Part shown: positions 33,323 to 42,082 of the stretch, one piece after another
Layout: each line of letters opens with the position of its first letter
Numbering within the stretch: position 1 is the first letter of the stretch
NCBI GenBank assembly: GCA_963798015.1
Contig: CAWCSA010000003.1
Span: 62,001-126,000 of the forward strand
Direction of reading: 5' to 3'
Length of the DNA stretch: 64,000 nt
From: Roseiarcus sp963798015
GTDB taxonomy: Bacteria > Pseudomonadota > Alphaproteobacteria > Rhizobiales > Beijerinckiaceae
Made by a program: the position numbers and the translations under genes
Notes under the pieces: generated by a model
What the model was told of the DNA's origin: nothing
Database searches by the model: none
What the model saw: only the letters and a program-made list of their open reading frames with translations

Positions 33323-34342
33323 TCACCCCTCCATCAGGGCCGTCACATGGGCGGCGACCGAGCGCGACAGACCCTCGAGGTCGTAGCCGCCTTCCAGCAC
33401 CGACACGACGCGCTCATGGGCATGGGCGCGCGCGACCTGCATGAGCTTGTGCGTCGCCCAGCTGAAGTCGGCTTCGGTGAGGTTGAGATTGCCGAGCGGA
33501 TCGCGCCGGTGGGCGTCGAAGCCGGCCGAGATGATCATAAGATCAGGCGAGAACGCCTCGAGGCGCGGCAGGATCGCGCTCTCCATCGCCTCCCGGAAGG
33601 CCTCGCCGCCATCGCCCGCCCGCAACGGCGCATTGACGATCTGGTCGTGCTCGCCGCGCTCACTGAGCGCTCCGGTGCCGGGATAATGGGGCATCTGATG
33701 GGTCGAGGAATACATGACGGTCCGGTCGTCCCAGAAGATGTGCTGGGTGCCGTTGCCGTGATGGACGTCGAAATCCATGATCGCAACCCGCTCGGCCCCG
33801 TGCGCTTTCTGGGCGTGCCGGGCGGCGATGGCCACGTTGTTGAAGAAGCAGAACCCCATTGGGGTCGCGACCTCGGCGTGATGTCCGGGCGGGCGGGTCG
33901 AGACGAAAGCGTTGCGGACCTTGCCGCCCATCACCTCGTCGACGGCGAAGATGGCGCCGCCCGCGGCGCGCAGCGCGGCCTCGAATGTGCCCGGCGACAT
34001 GAACGTGTCCGCGTCGAGCGAGGTCCGGCCTTGGCTCGGCGCAGCCCCGCGGATCGCCTCGATGTAGTCCTGCGGATGGACGCGCGCGATCGACGCGTCG
34101 TCAGCAAGCGGCGCAACGTCGCGCGCGAGCGTCTGAAACGTCTCGCCCTCGAGCGCCCGTTCGATCGCACGCAAGCGGTCGGGACGCTCGGGATGGCCCT
34201 CGCCCATGTCGTGCGCGAGGCAGGCGGGATGCGAGATGACGAGCGTGGTTGCGTTTTTGCCGTCCTGAATGGCGATTTCCTTATCTCCTTTTAGGGTGCG
34301 CGGCACTTTTCGCGCCCGCGCCAGGGAAAGTCCATTCGCCAT
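33323..34342 (-). CDS. Histone-deacetylase-like (acetoin utilisation/acetylpolyamine) hydrolase
   Basis: The product is a zinc deacetylase of the HDAC superfamily; bacterial members deacetylate acetylpolyamines or other small amides or proteins. It has HPERPDRL near the N-terminus, catalytic RPPGHHAEV, zinc ligands in DFDVHHGNGT and GFDAHRRDPLG, and the end EGGYDLEGL. All active-site residues are present. The start is uncertain: the ATG at 34342 leaves only 18 bases to the divergent neighbour and adds about 25 non-family residues before TLVISHPACLAHD; an internal start without ATG/GTG/TTG near 34270, after AGGAG, would fit the family better. Confidence 0.85.
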   Translation of the reverse strand: MANGLSLARARKVPRTLKGDKEIAIQDGKNATTLVISHPACLAHDMGEGHPERPDRLRAIERALEGETFQTLARDVAPLADDASIARVHPQDYIEAIRGAAPSQGRTSLDADTFMSPGTFEAALRAAGGAIFAVDEVMGGKVRNAFVSTRPPGHHAEVATPMGFCFFNNVAIAARHAQKAHGAERVAIMDFDVHHGNGTQHIFWDDRTVMYSSTHQMPHYPGTGALSERGEHDQIVNAPLRAGDGGEAFREAMESAILPRLEAFSPDLMIISAGFDAHRRDPLGNLNLTEADFSWATHKLMQVARAHAHERVVSVLEGGYDLEGLSRSVAAHVTALMEG

Positions 34343-34360
34343 AACGCCCGAGACTGGCGT

Positions 34361-34885
34361 ATGGTCCGTGCGAACGGATCTGGTTCTAACCGGACGACGG
34401 GTTTGACGGCAAAAGACGAGCAAGCTCAGCCATTCTGGCGCACCAAGACGCTCGATGAGATGAGTCTGCCCGAATGGGAGAGCCTATGCGACGGCTGCGG
34501 CCGCTGCTGCCTCGTCAAGCTCGAGGACGAAGATACGGGCGAGATTCATTTCACCGATATCGGCTGCAAGCTGCTCGATGGCAGGACCTGCCGATGCACT
34601 GACTATCCGCGCCGTCACCGGCGTGTTCCCGACTGCGTGAAGCTGACCGCGGACGTGGTGCGCAATTTAAGCTGGCTTCCGGTCACCTGCGCCTATCGAT
34701 TGGTGGCCAAGGGACAGGACCTGTACAGCTGGCATCCGCTGGTGTCCGGTTCGCCCGACAGCGTGCACGAGGCCGGCGTCTCGGTGCGGGGCCGGGTGTC
34801 GGCCAGCGAGAGCGATATTCCGCCCGAACATTGGCCGGACCGGATCGTCAAATGGCCGAACCGCAGGCCGCGCGCCCGGCAGTAA
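34361..34885 (+). CDS. YcgN-family cysteine-cluster protein (UPF0260)
   Basis: The 174-residue protein has the family signature FWRTKTLDEMSLPEWESL followed by CDGCGRCC (about residues 43-50) and later C-x-CTDY and PDCVKL, a set of cysteines likely to bind a metal or Fe-S cluster. Function is unknown. The start at 34361 adds about 20 residues beyond the usual N-terminus; a shorter start is possible but none is ATG. It is divergent from the deacetylase and convergent with efeB. Confidence 0.85.
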   Translation: MVRANGSGSNRTTGLTAKDEQAQPFWRTKTLDEMSLPEWESLCDGCGRCCLVKLEDEDTGEIHFTDIGCKLLDGRTCRCTDYPRRHRRVPDCVKLTADVVRNLSWLPVTCAYRLVAKGQDLYSWHPLVSGSPDSVHEAGVSVRGRVSASESDIPPEHWPDRIVKWPNRRPRARQ

Positions 34886-34893
34886 GGTCGGAT

Positions 34894-36213
34894 TTACGCC
34901 GCCGCGCGCAAGAGACCTTCGGCGAAGAAATCATCCTTCGACTGGACGCCGGGCAGCACGAAGAAATATCCGCCGCCCACCGGCTTGATGTACTCCTCGA
35001 GCAGCTCGCCGTTGAGACGCGACTGCACGGTGAGAAAGCCCGAGGCGAGGTCCGACTGAAAGCAGACGAACAGGAGCCCCATGTCGAGCTGGCCGGCGCT
35101 GGTGACGCCGCGGGAATAATTGTAGCCCCTGCGTAGGATCCGATTGGCCTCAGTCCCCGACGTGCGCGGATTGGCGAGGCGGATGTGGGCGGTGAGGGGC
35201 ACCCGCGCGCCCTTCGGATCGGCCGCATAATCAGGGATGTCGTGCTCGTTCGCGTAGGTGAGCGGCGCGCCGCCCGCCTTTTCCCGGCCGATGATCTGTT
35301 CCTGTTCGATCAGCGCGTCGCGATCCCAGCGCTCCACGAACATGCGTATGACGCGGACGACCTGATACGTTCCCCCTGACGTCCAGGTGGGCTCGTCGGC
35401 GTTCGGCTGGGTCCACACGATCTCGTTCATCAACGCCTCGTCGCTGGCGTCGAGATTGGCGGTGCCGTCCTTGAATCCGAGCAGGTTGCGGACCGTCTCC
35501 TTGCCGAGCTTCTTGATCGTGTGCGGAGGCAGGAAGCCGTCGATCTTCCAGCGCAAAGCGAGAAGATCGGGCGTATGCCTGAGGATGTCGCGCAGAGCGT
35601 GGATGTTTGTTTCCGCGGTGTTCGAGCAGAATTGCAGGACGACGTCGCCGTGACAATCATGCGCGTCGAGCGCGTCGTTGGGAAATTGCTCCATGGTGAT
35701 GAGCTGCGTCGGCCTGAGCTTCTGCAAGCCATAGCGGTCGTCGAACAGCGACGCGCCGAGCGCGACGGTCACGGTCAAATTGTCAGGAAAAACGTTCGGC
35801 CCAAGCAGGCCGTTGTCCGGCGCCGGATATCTCGGGTCCAGGGTCGCCGCCTCGCCCCCCTTCATGAGAAAAGCGATGCGCTCGGTCAGGGTTCGAAACA
35901 GACGCTCGAGTTCGACGCGGTCCTCCGCCAGAACGTCGAAGCTCACGATCAGCGCGGCAGCTGGTTGCGGCGTCGTCACGCCGGACTGATGGAGGCCATA
36001 GAAGGGTTGAGAATCCTGCGTGCCGTCGTCGCCGGGCGCGAGCGTTCCGGCCGGCGTCGCCCGGGCCTGAGAGCCGAGTCCCAAGCCGATGGCGCCGCCC
36101 GCCAGGCCCATAAGAAGATCGCGCCTAGCCGGCTGCAGCCCGCCTCGACCCTCGTTGGCTTCTGACGAAGCCGACGAGAACGGACAACCTCCCCGATCCG
36201 GACGCGACCTCAT
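34894..36213 (-). CDS. efeB: Iron-uptake DyP-type peroxidase EfeB, Tat-exported
   Basis: EfeB is the haem peroxidase of the EfeUOB iron system and may extract iron from haem or oxidise ferrous iron. The 439-residue protein carries a Tat signal (ARRDLLMGLAGG, about residues 27-38) and the DyP hallmarks: GFKDGTANLD with the catalytic Asp, a C-terminal Arg and distal His region (LFVCFQSDLASGF). It is the last gene of efeUOB on minus, 19 bases after efeO. Confidence 0.93.
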   Translation of the reverse strand: MRSRPDRGGCPFSSASSEANEGRGGLQPARRDLLMGLAGGAIGLGLGSQARATPAGTLAPGDDGTQDSQPFYGLHQSGVTTPQPAAALIVSFDVLAEDRVELERLFRTLTERIAFLMKGGEAATLDPRYPAPDNGLLGPNVFPDNLTVTVALGASLFDDRYGLQKLRPTQLITMEQFPNDALDAHDCHGDVVLQFCSNTAETNIHALRDILRHTPDLLALRWKIDGFLPPHTIKKLGKETVRNLLGFKDGTANLDASDEALMNEIVWTQPNADEPTWTSGGTYQVVRVIRMFVERWDRDALIEQEQIIGREKAGGAPLTYANEHDIPDYAADPKGARVPLTAHIRLANPRTSGTEANRILRRGYNYSRGVTSAGQLDMGLLFVCFQSDLASGFLTVQSRLNGELLEEYIKPVGGGYFFVLPGVQSKDDFFAEGLLRAAA

Positions 36214-36232
36214 TTGATTCGCTCCCCTCCGA

Positions 36233-37393
36233 TCACTCGACTCCCAGCGTGCCCTTCAGCGCGGAAAGATCCTCGGCGAGCGCCGTGACAGGCCCCTTGA
36301 ACGCGGTGCGGTCGTGGTCCGAGAGCTTCTCATAGCTCTCAAACCCTCCGTCCTTCGTCCTGTATTTGGCCAGCAAGACGTCGACCTTGGCAAAATTCTC
36401 ATGCAGACGGGCGCTGAGCTTAGGGTCCTGCTTCACGATCAGCGGATTGAGCAGCGTGACGATCTTCTGCGCGCCGTCCACATTCGCCTGGAAATCCCAG
36501 AGATCGGTGCGGCTGTAGCGGTCCTCTTCGCCGGTGATTTTTTTGGACGCGACCTCTTCGATCAAATCGGCCGCTCCGCCGACAACGTCCTTCGGAGCGA
36601 CGGTGAGGCCGTTGATGCGCTTCTGAAGGTCGAGCGCGTCGGCCATCAGCTTGTCCGCGATCGGCGTCAAGCCGGCGGTCGATTTGTCGGTGAACAATCC
36701 CTTCTCGAGCCGATGGAAGCCGACGAATTTCGGGTCGTCCGCCTTCTTCTCAAAATCGTCCTCGCGCGAATCCATCGAGCCGTCGAGATCGTTGAACAAT
36801 TCCGCGATCGGCTCGATTCGCTCATAGTGCTGATGGGCCGGCGCGTAGACTTTCTGAGCCTCGGCCAGCTTGCCGGCCTTGACGGCGTCCGTCAGCTTCC
36901 GTGTCTCGTTGACCAGGACGTCGACCTCTCCCTTGACGTAGACTTTGTATTCCGCAATCGGGCCGACCAGGTCCATCGGCGACGGCTTCGCCGGCGCTTC
37001 GTTGGTGGCCGCGACCTTTAGAATTCCCTGCGGATTGCTTCTGAGCCCGCAGGTCATCGCGTAGTCGCCGGCGTCGAGGGTCGTGGTCAGGGTCTGAGCG
37101 AAGCCCGGCAGGATGTTCTCGCGCTCGTCGACGACCATGACGTCTTTCAGGATCTCCCATTCGACGGAGTGCGTGCTTTCATTCTTGATGTTGAAAGTGT
37201 TCTTGCCGGCGGTGACGTCGACCTTTGCGGGGTCGCATCCGGCATTGGTCAAGGTGATCATGATGGGGCCCGGCGCGATCGGCGCGGCGTCCGCCTGCCC
37301 GAACGCCTGGCCGCCGATGGTCGCGGGAAACGACAACAAGGCGGCTCCGCCGAAAAGGGCGAGCCTCAATCGGGTTGTGCGCGCGTCCGGCAT
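36233..37393 (-). CDS. efeO: Iron-uptake periplasmic protein EfeO (cupredoxin plus M75 peptidase domain)
   Basis: EfeO binds iron in the periplasm and passes it to EfeU. The 386-residue protein has a signal peptide, an N-terminal cupredoxin-like domain (with Cys in NAGCDPAKVDV and TCGLRSNPQG), and a C-terminal imelysin/M75-like helical domain with the HxxE metal motif in GFHRLEKGLF and QHYERIEPIAE. Length is normal. It lies 34 bases after efeU on the same strand. Start at the first ATG (MPDARTTRLRLALFG). Confidence 0.93.
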   Translation of the reverse strand: MPDARTTRLRLALFGGAALLSFPATIGGQAFGQADAAPIAPGPIMITLTNAGCDPAKVDVTAGKNTFNIKNESTHSVEWEILKDVMVVDERENILPGFAQTLTTTLDAGDYAMTCGLRSNPQGILKVAATNEAPAKPSPMDLVGPIAEYKVYVKGEVDVLVNETRKLTDAVKAGKLAEAQKVYAPAHQHYERIEPIAELFNDLDGSMDSREDDFEKKADDPKFVGFHRLEKGLFTDKSTAGLTPIADKLMADALDLQKRINGLTVAPKDVVGGAADLIEEVASKKITGEEDRYSRTDLWDFQANVDGAQKIVTLLNPLIVKQDPKLSARLHENFAKVDVLLAKYRTKDGGFESYEKLSDHDRTAFKGPVTALAEDLSALKGTLGVE

Positions 37394-37427
37394 GTCATTC
37401 TTCCCTTATTGGTCTGCGGGTTGCGAG

Positions 37428-38273
37428 TTAGGTCTTTGAGAGCTGGTGAGCCGCGCTCGCCACCGGCGCTGCGCGCGGCGGCGAGAAGAAGAGAATCAAA
37501 GCGGGAATGAGGAAGGCGAAATAGACGATCACTTCCCCGACCGTCGGCGCGTCCTGATAGCCAAAGACACCGGAGAGCAGGGTGCCGATCAGGTTGTCTT
37601 GCGGAACGAACGCGCTGATGTCGAAGGCCGTGTGCTGCAAGCCGTTCCAGAGCCCGGCTTCATGAAATGCGCGCACGGCGCCAGCGAGCAGACCGGCGGC
37701 GACGAAAATGATGAAGACGCCGGTCCAGCGGAAAAAATGGCGCAGATTGAGCTTCACGCCGCCGTAATAGATCGCAAAACCAACGCCGATTGCCGAGGCA
37801 AGGCCAAGCGCCGCCCCGATCGGCACGGCCGAGCCGTCGCTCTGCTGGATGATCGCGAGAAGGAAGAACAAGGATTCGAGTCCTTCCCGGCCGACGGCGA
37901 AAAAGACCATGCCGATCAGCGCGAGGCCCTGGCGCTCGCCCGGACGCAAGGCGTTGTCGATCGAGTCGTGCAATTGCGCCTTGATCGACCGGGCTGCTTT
38001 CTTCATCCAGAAGACCATGGAGGTGAGGATCGCGGTCGCCAGCAAGGCGACGAGACCCTCGAAGAGCTCCTGCTGGCGTTGCGGAAATTCCTGGTTGGCT
38101 CTGACGAGGACCAGACCAACGGCAATGCAAACGGCGACTGCGGCGCCGACGCCGACCCACACCATAGGCAGCCATTGCGTGCGCCCGGATTGCCTAAGAT
38201 AGCTCGCCACGATGCCGACGATCAGCGCGGCTTCGATACCCTCGCGCAGCATGATCAAATAGGCGGCGAACAT
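37428..38273 (-). CDS. efeU: Ferrous/ferric iron permease EfeU (FTR1 family)
   Basis: EfeU is the membrane permease of the efeUOB system. The 281-residue protein has seven membrane helices and the two REGLE-type motifs that bind iron: LREGIEAALIVGI (helix 1) and GREGLESLFFL (helix 4). In contrast to some Escherichia coli alleles, the frame is intact. It is the first gene of a three-gene operon on minus (efeU-efeO-efeB). Two iron-control palindromes lie 126-176 bases upstream. Confidence 0.93.
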   Translation of the reverse strand: MFAAYLIMLREGIEAALIVGIVASYLRQSGRTQWLPMVWVGVGAAVAVCIAVGLVLVRANQEFPQRQQELFEGLVALLATAILTSMVFWMKKAARSIKAQLHDSIDNALRPGERQGLALIGMVFFAVGREGLESLFFLLAIIQQSDGSAVPIGAALGLASAIGVGFAIYYGGVKLNLRHFFRWTGVFIIFVAAGLLAGAVRAFHEAGLWNGLQHTAFDISAFVPQDNLIGTLLSGVFGYQDAPTVGEVIVYFAFLIPALILFFSPPRAAPVASAAHQLSKT

Positions 38274-38398
38274 TGGGAACGCTTATCCGTTGAGAAGGCG
38301 GGTTCAAGGCCCATCCACCACAGGCGTCTACAGCCAAGCCTATCGGGTAGCGCCGCGCCTTTAGTGAAGTCAACGAAACATGCGTCGCGTGGCTTAAC

Positions 38399-38415
38399 AT
38401 TAGAAACGTTCTAAA
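38399..38415. promoter_or_regulatory. Iron-control element 1 (Irr-box-like palindrome)
   Basis: TTAGAA-ACG-TTCTAA (38400-38414) is a perfect 6-bp palindrome with a three-base centre, the form of the Irr-bound iron control element in Hyphomicrobiales. It lies 126 bases upstream of efeU and 34 bases (centre to centre) from a second copy. Irr binding is inferred. Confidence 0.55.
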
Positions 38416-38432
38416 GACCATTGCCGAGCAAG

Positions 38433-38449
38433 TTTAGAATCCTTCTAAA
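38433..38449. promoter_or_regulatory. Iron-control element 2 (Irr-box-like palindrome)
   Basis: TTTAGAATCCTTCTAAA is a perfect 7-bp palindrome with a TCC centre, closer to the Irr-box consensus than the first copy. Together they suggest cooperative control of efeUOB by iron through Irr. The + strand to the right has no supported gene, so efeU is the likely target. Confidence 0.6.
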
Positions 38450-38558
38450 TTACGAGACGGAGCGCTCGTGAACTCAACGCTTTGGCAGCGGCTCGAGGCG
38501 CGAGCGCCGCTCTCGCCTTCGAGGGGATTCCTCGCAAGTCGTCGAGCACCTCCTGGCG

Positions 38559-39592
38559 CTATCGTGCGGACAGGGCGCGGTGGGTGCTTGCGACGCGGCG
38601 AAGGCCCGTCGAAAAAACATTCGCCTTGGCGCGTTTCCTTATTGAGACCTCCCCCTTCCGAAGGGTCTCCTCAAAGTAGGCGATTGTCTTGGTCAGTCCT
38701 TCTGGAAGTTGCGTTTTGGGTTCCCACTTAAGGGTCGACTTCGCCATTGAGATGTCTGGCTGCCGCTGTCGCGGGTCGTCTGAGGGTAGCGGCTCAAAGC
38801 AAATCTTGGACTTGGTGCCAGTCATTTCGATAACGAGTTCGGCAAGCTCCCTGATCGTGAACTCGTGCGGATTGCCGATGTTAATCGGACCGGTCACATC
38901 CGAAGGGGTCTCCATCATCCGAACGATTGCCTCGATGAGGTCGTCAATATAACAAAAAGACCGCGTCTGGAGGCCATCCCCATAAAGAGTGATCGCCTGA
39001 CCGCGCAAGGCCTGCACAATAAAATTGGAAACTACGCGCCCATCATTGGGGTTCATGCGCGGACCATAAGTGTTGAAAATGCGCACGACCTTGATCGGCA
39101 AATTGTGCTGTCGCCGATAGTCGAAAAACAGGGTCTCCGCGCACCGCTTCCCCTCGTCGTAGCAAGATCTTCGACCGATTGGGTTGACATTTCCCCAGTA
39201 ATCTTCCGTCTGTGGATGCACTGTGGGGTCGCCGTAGATCTCAGATGTCGACGTCTGAAGAATCGTTGCCTTCACCCGTTTGGCAAGTCCAAGCATATTG
39301 ATCGCGCCAATAACACTCGTTTTTGTTGTCTGTACGGGATCAACTTGATAGTGAATGGGCGAGGCGGGGCAGGCTAGATTGAAGATCTGATCGACCTCAA
39401 CATAGAGCGGAAAGGTCACGTCGTGGCGCATCAGCTCATTTTGGAGTCGTCAAGTAGATGAGTAATATTTCGTCGCGTACTGGAGAAGAAATTGTCCACG
39501 CATAGCACTTCGTGTCCGTTGCTTAAGAGCCGTTCGCAAAGGTGCGACCCTAAAAAGCCAGCTCCTCCGGTCACGAGAATGCGTTTCGTCAT
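38559..39592 (-). pseudogene. UDP-glucuronate decarboxylase (UXS-type), frameshifted
   Basis: Intact homologues make UDP-xylose from UDP-glucuronate. The N-terminal part (39592 to 39431) encodes TKRILVTGGAGFLGSHLCER with the NAD Rossmann motif. It ends in TGA after DDSKMS, exactly where the family reads DDSK-x-ELMRHDVTF. The rest (38559-39431, next frame) continues from LMRHDVTFPLYVEV with the catalytic YDEGK (SCYDEGKRCAE) and VVRIFNTYGPRM. Restoring one base in the AAAAT run near 39437 gives a 344-residue protein. So it is a one-base deletion or a homopolymer sequence error. Confidence 0.85.
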
Positions 39593-39678
39593 CAAATCCC
39601 CCAATCCCCGCTACAAGACAAAAGTTGACCCCCCGACTCTGGCGGGCCGAGACTAAACCGACAATCGTCTCATAGCGA

Positions 39679-40686
39679 TCAGGCGGTCAGGGCGGCCGCA
39701 ATGTCAGCGCAATTCCGCGCTTGCGGCATCAAGTAAAGATCTAACGGGCCGCCACGCTCGAGATAGCTGTAGACTTGCTGCCCACGCCGCCGCCATGAAT
39801 GATGTTCGTGCACGAAGGCAGCGGCGGCGTCCACGGCGCGTTGAATGTCCGGATTCTGTTGATCTCGGTCGAGACGCTCAGCCAGATCCGAGCCGTCCAG
39901 CGCCACGTCACACAAGGCATCGGCCGGAAGAAGGGCCTCGTATTCGCCGCTCGTGGGGATAGGTCCGAGCAGCCGCGTCCCTGCCGCCAGCCCCTCGAAA
40001 TACCGTTGCGGGAGCGGGTCGAACGCCGTGTTCGTCTTGGGGTCGATGACCTTGCGTGGCGCCACCAGGAAATACTGGGCGCTGGACGCCGCCCGTCCGA
40101 GTTCGTCCCCGAATAAAAACTGATCAGAATAAACATACTTGAGACCACGCGCTTCGCAATACTTAAGGAGCGCCTGATGCAGAGGTTCGTGGCGGCGGCC
40201 CATAGAGAAAGCGAAGTTCGGCTTTCCTTCCTTGCGCGGATAAAAAATATCCGTTCTGACGGCAAGCGGCAGCCAGACGAATTTGCCCAGTGGGAAACGC
40301 CTCTTGAGCTCTGTTGTGGCTTCCAGATAAGCGACGAAGCATGGATTGAGACGCTCGATCGTGGCCGCTATCCCGATCTTGGTTATCGCAGGCTTCCACG
40401 CGTCGATGACCAGGTTGGCGCGCCGCGCGCCCAACCTGTTCAGTGACGCCAAATGGACTGAAGGGGCGGGACGCGCGCTCAATTGTAACCAAAAGAGGGT
40501 GTCGCAGGCTTTGATTTGGGACCGAACCAATTTCCACGCAGTGCGGTTCGTCCAAACGACGGGCGGCGGTTCCACTATCCGCACGTTGGGCCGGTCGGTG
40601 GCGATCGCCTTGAACAAAGGGGGTACGTAGGCCTGCCAATAAGGCTGCGAATTTACGAGCATATTGGAAAGCAGGCCCAGTTCCAC
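39679..40686 (-). CDS. Glycosyltransferase, group-1-like (Glyco_trans_1_2)
   Basis: The 335-residue product has a two-domain glycosyltransferase layout. The C-terminal part (DPLPQRYFEGLAAGTRLLGPIPTSGEYEALLP) is the nucleotide-sugar binding region seen in CgeB-like and other group-1 enzymes. Substrate unknown; it follows the UDP-glucuronate decarboxylase gene on the same strand, so both may belong to a surface-polysaccharide locus. Start is the first ATG. Confidence 0.75.
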   Translation of the reverse strand: MELGLLSNMLVNSQPYWQAYVPPLFKAIATDRPNVRIVEPPPVVWTNRTAWKLVRSQIKACDTLFWLQLSARPAPSVHLASLNRLGARRANLVIDAWKPAITKIGIAATIERLNPCFVAYLEATTELKRRFPLGKFVWLPLAVRTDIFYPRKEGKPNFAFSMGRRHEPLHQALLKYCEARGLKYVYSDQFLFGDELGRAASSAQYFLVAPRKVIDPKTNTAFDPLPQRYFEGLAAGTRLLGPIPTSGEYEALLPADALCDVALDGSDLAERLDRDQQNPDIQRAVDAAAAFVHEHHSWRRRGQQVYSYLERGGPLDLYLMPQARNCADIAAALTA

Positions 40687-40731
40687 AATGTGAACCTCTT
40701 AGAGACCTATCGCCTACGGTATAAATCAACT

Positions 40732-40762
40732 GACTTATAAATACGACCTTAACTTATAAGTC
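40732..40762. repeat. 9-bp inverted repeat upstream of the glycosyltransferase
   Basis: GACTTATAA (40732-40740) and TTATAAGTC (40754-40762) are perfect inverse copies around a 13-base centre. The AT-rich site lies about 46-76 bases upstream of the glycosyltransferase start and may be an operator. No regulator is adjacent. Confidence 0.4.
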
Positions 40763-40958
40763 AATCTCATTTTTATAAAAAAACTCAACCTGGTCTTGCT
40801 CATTAGTTTTTAGGAACCCATTCGTTGTGAGAGGCCCACCGGATGCTTCGGCGAGACTCGTGCTAAAGATCGGAGTTGGTCCCGCTTACATCGTTCCGCG
40901 TCTGTGAGAAGAGCTTCCGACTTCAATTCGGCTGGCTAGTCGTCGCGCGGGCAAAGCG
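40763..40958. other. AT-rich non-coding stretch
   Basis: This part of the 462-base gap between the glycosyltransferase and the DHFR-like gene holds no supported gene. It contains T- and A-runs near 40771-40785 and nothing else I recognise. The rest of the gap (40959-41095) is a decayed duplicate described separately. Confidence 0.4.
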
Positions 40959-41095
40959 GCGCGCAGTTTGTGCGTACGTGTGTTCGAGGCCGCGTGTATT
41001 GGGACGAAGACCGTCTTGAGAGGCGCGCGGAGGAACGCGACCAATTTGCGGTTTGACGGTTCGCCGTCGTTCAGGCGCGGCGCGAGCCGGCGACC
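40959..41095 (+). pseudogene. Decayed tandem copy of the DHFR-like gene
   Basis: About 90 bases here (TATTGGGACGAAGAC, then GCGCGGAGGAACGCGAC) match the interior of the intact gene at about 41305-41355, with substitutions and indels. The following 26-base stretch (41070-41095) recurs exactly at 41763-41788 beyond the intact gene. Together they show an old tandem duplication of about 0.7 kb, with one copy eroded. Confidence 0.6.
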
Positions 41096-41148
41096 CAAGC
41101 TTGCGGTCACACGCGCCGGCGGTCTTTTACCGATGGAGATTTCGTAGC

Positions 41149-41679
41149 ATGGCCAAGCTCGTCTACGGCCTGAACCAGTCCCTGGACGGCTATGTCGACC
41201 ACCTGGAATTTGCGCCTGGTCCGTCGCTCTTTCGCCACTTCATAGAGCAAGTGCGCGACCTGACGGGCAGTGTGTACGGTCGCCGCATGTACGAGGTCAT
41301 GCGCTATTGGGACGAAGACTCTCCTGAATGGGGCGCGGAGGAACGCGACTTTGCGGCGGCGTGGCGGAGCCAACCGAAGTGGGTCGTGTCGCGCTCGCTG
41401 AAGTCAGTCGGCCCGAACGCCGCCCTTGTCGAGGATGACATCGAGGCGGCGATACGGAGGCTGAAGGGCGAGTTCGCTGGGGAGATCGACGTCGCCGGAC
41501 CAGACCTCGCGCGAAGCCTGACCGACCTTGGTCTCATCGATGAATATCAACTCTACCTCCACCCCGTCGTGCTTGGTCGCGGCAAGCCATTCTTCGCCGG
41601 GCCCCGGCCGCCGCTCCGTCTCGTGGGCAGCGGTCTCATTGGCGAGGATGTGATCAGGTTGACCTATGTTCCGGCTTGA
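41149..41679 (+). CDS. DHFR/RibD C-terminal-domain-like reductase
   Basis: The 176-residue protein has the dihydrofolate-reductase-like fold of the RibD C-terminal family: LNQSLDGYVDHLEF at the N-terminus, YGRRMYEVMRYWDED, and IDVAGPDLARSLTDLGLIDEYQL with the HPVVLGRGKPFF end. Members are usually NADPH-dependent but their substrates are unknown. The ATG at 41149 is chosen because family members begin here. A decayed copy lies upstream. Confidence 0.85.
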   Translation: MAKLVYGLNQSLDGYVDHLEFAPGPSLFRHFIEQVRDLTGSVYGRRMYEVMRYWDEDSPEWGAEERDFAAAWRSQPKWVVSRSLKSVGPNAALVEDDIEAAIRRLKGEFAGEIDVAGPDLARSLTDLGLIDEYQLYLHPVVLGRGKPFFAGPRPPLRLVGSGLIGEDVIRLTYVPA

Positions 41680-41763
41680 TAGCGCGACGCCCGACGATTT
41701 CATGTCCCGGCACGACGGGCAGCTTGGGACTTGGCGGTTCGCCGTCGAGGATGTGGCGCCTCT

Positions 41764-41982
41764 TCAGGCGCGGCGCGAGCCGGCGACCGATCGCCTGATA
41801 AGCGCATAAAGGCTTCCGCCGCTGAGCGCGCCCAGTACGTAGACCACGAAAACGAGCACGGCGAGCGGCAGCGCGACGCTAAGCGCCAGGAAGGAGACGC
41901 CGACGCTCTGCGTGTTCTGAAACACGAAGATGATCAGCGCCGCGACGAACACAACCACGACCGCCAGATAAAACCAGCGCAT
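41764..41982 (-). CDS. LapA-domain (DUF1049) small membrane protein
   Basis: The 72-residue protein has two membrane helices joined by FQNTQSVGVSFLALSVALPLA, the pattern of LapA/DUF1049 proteins linked to lipopolysaccharide assembly. Its last codons lie in the direct repeat that also occurs at 41070-41095. Orientation is minus, convergent with the DHFR-like gene. Confidence 0.75.
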   Translation of the reverse strand: MRWFYLAVVVVFVAALIIFVFQNTQSVGVSFLALSVALPLAVLVFVVYVLGALSGGSLYALIRRSVAGSRRA

Positions 41983-42082
41983 GGCAAGGATCTCCTTGGT
42001 CCACGAAGCGCGGCGAGCCCCGCGTCGCCGCGCCGGCCTAAACTGGGCGCCGCCTCACCGTCGCGCCGCGCGCTCTCGTCCC

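Noticed and set aside
38468..38731. + strand frame next to the iron boxes as their target gene
   Set aside because: Atypical composition and overlap with the end of the decarboxylase gene; efeU is the better target.
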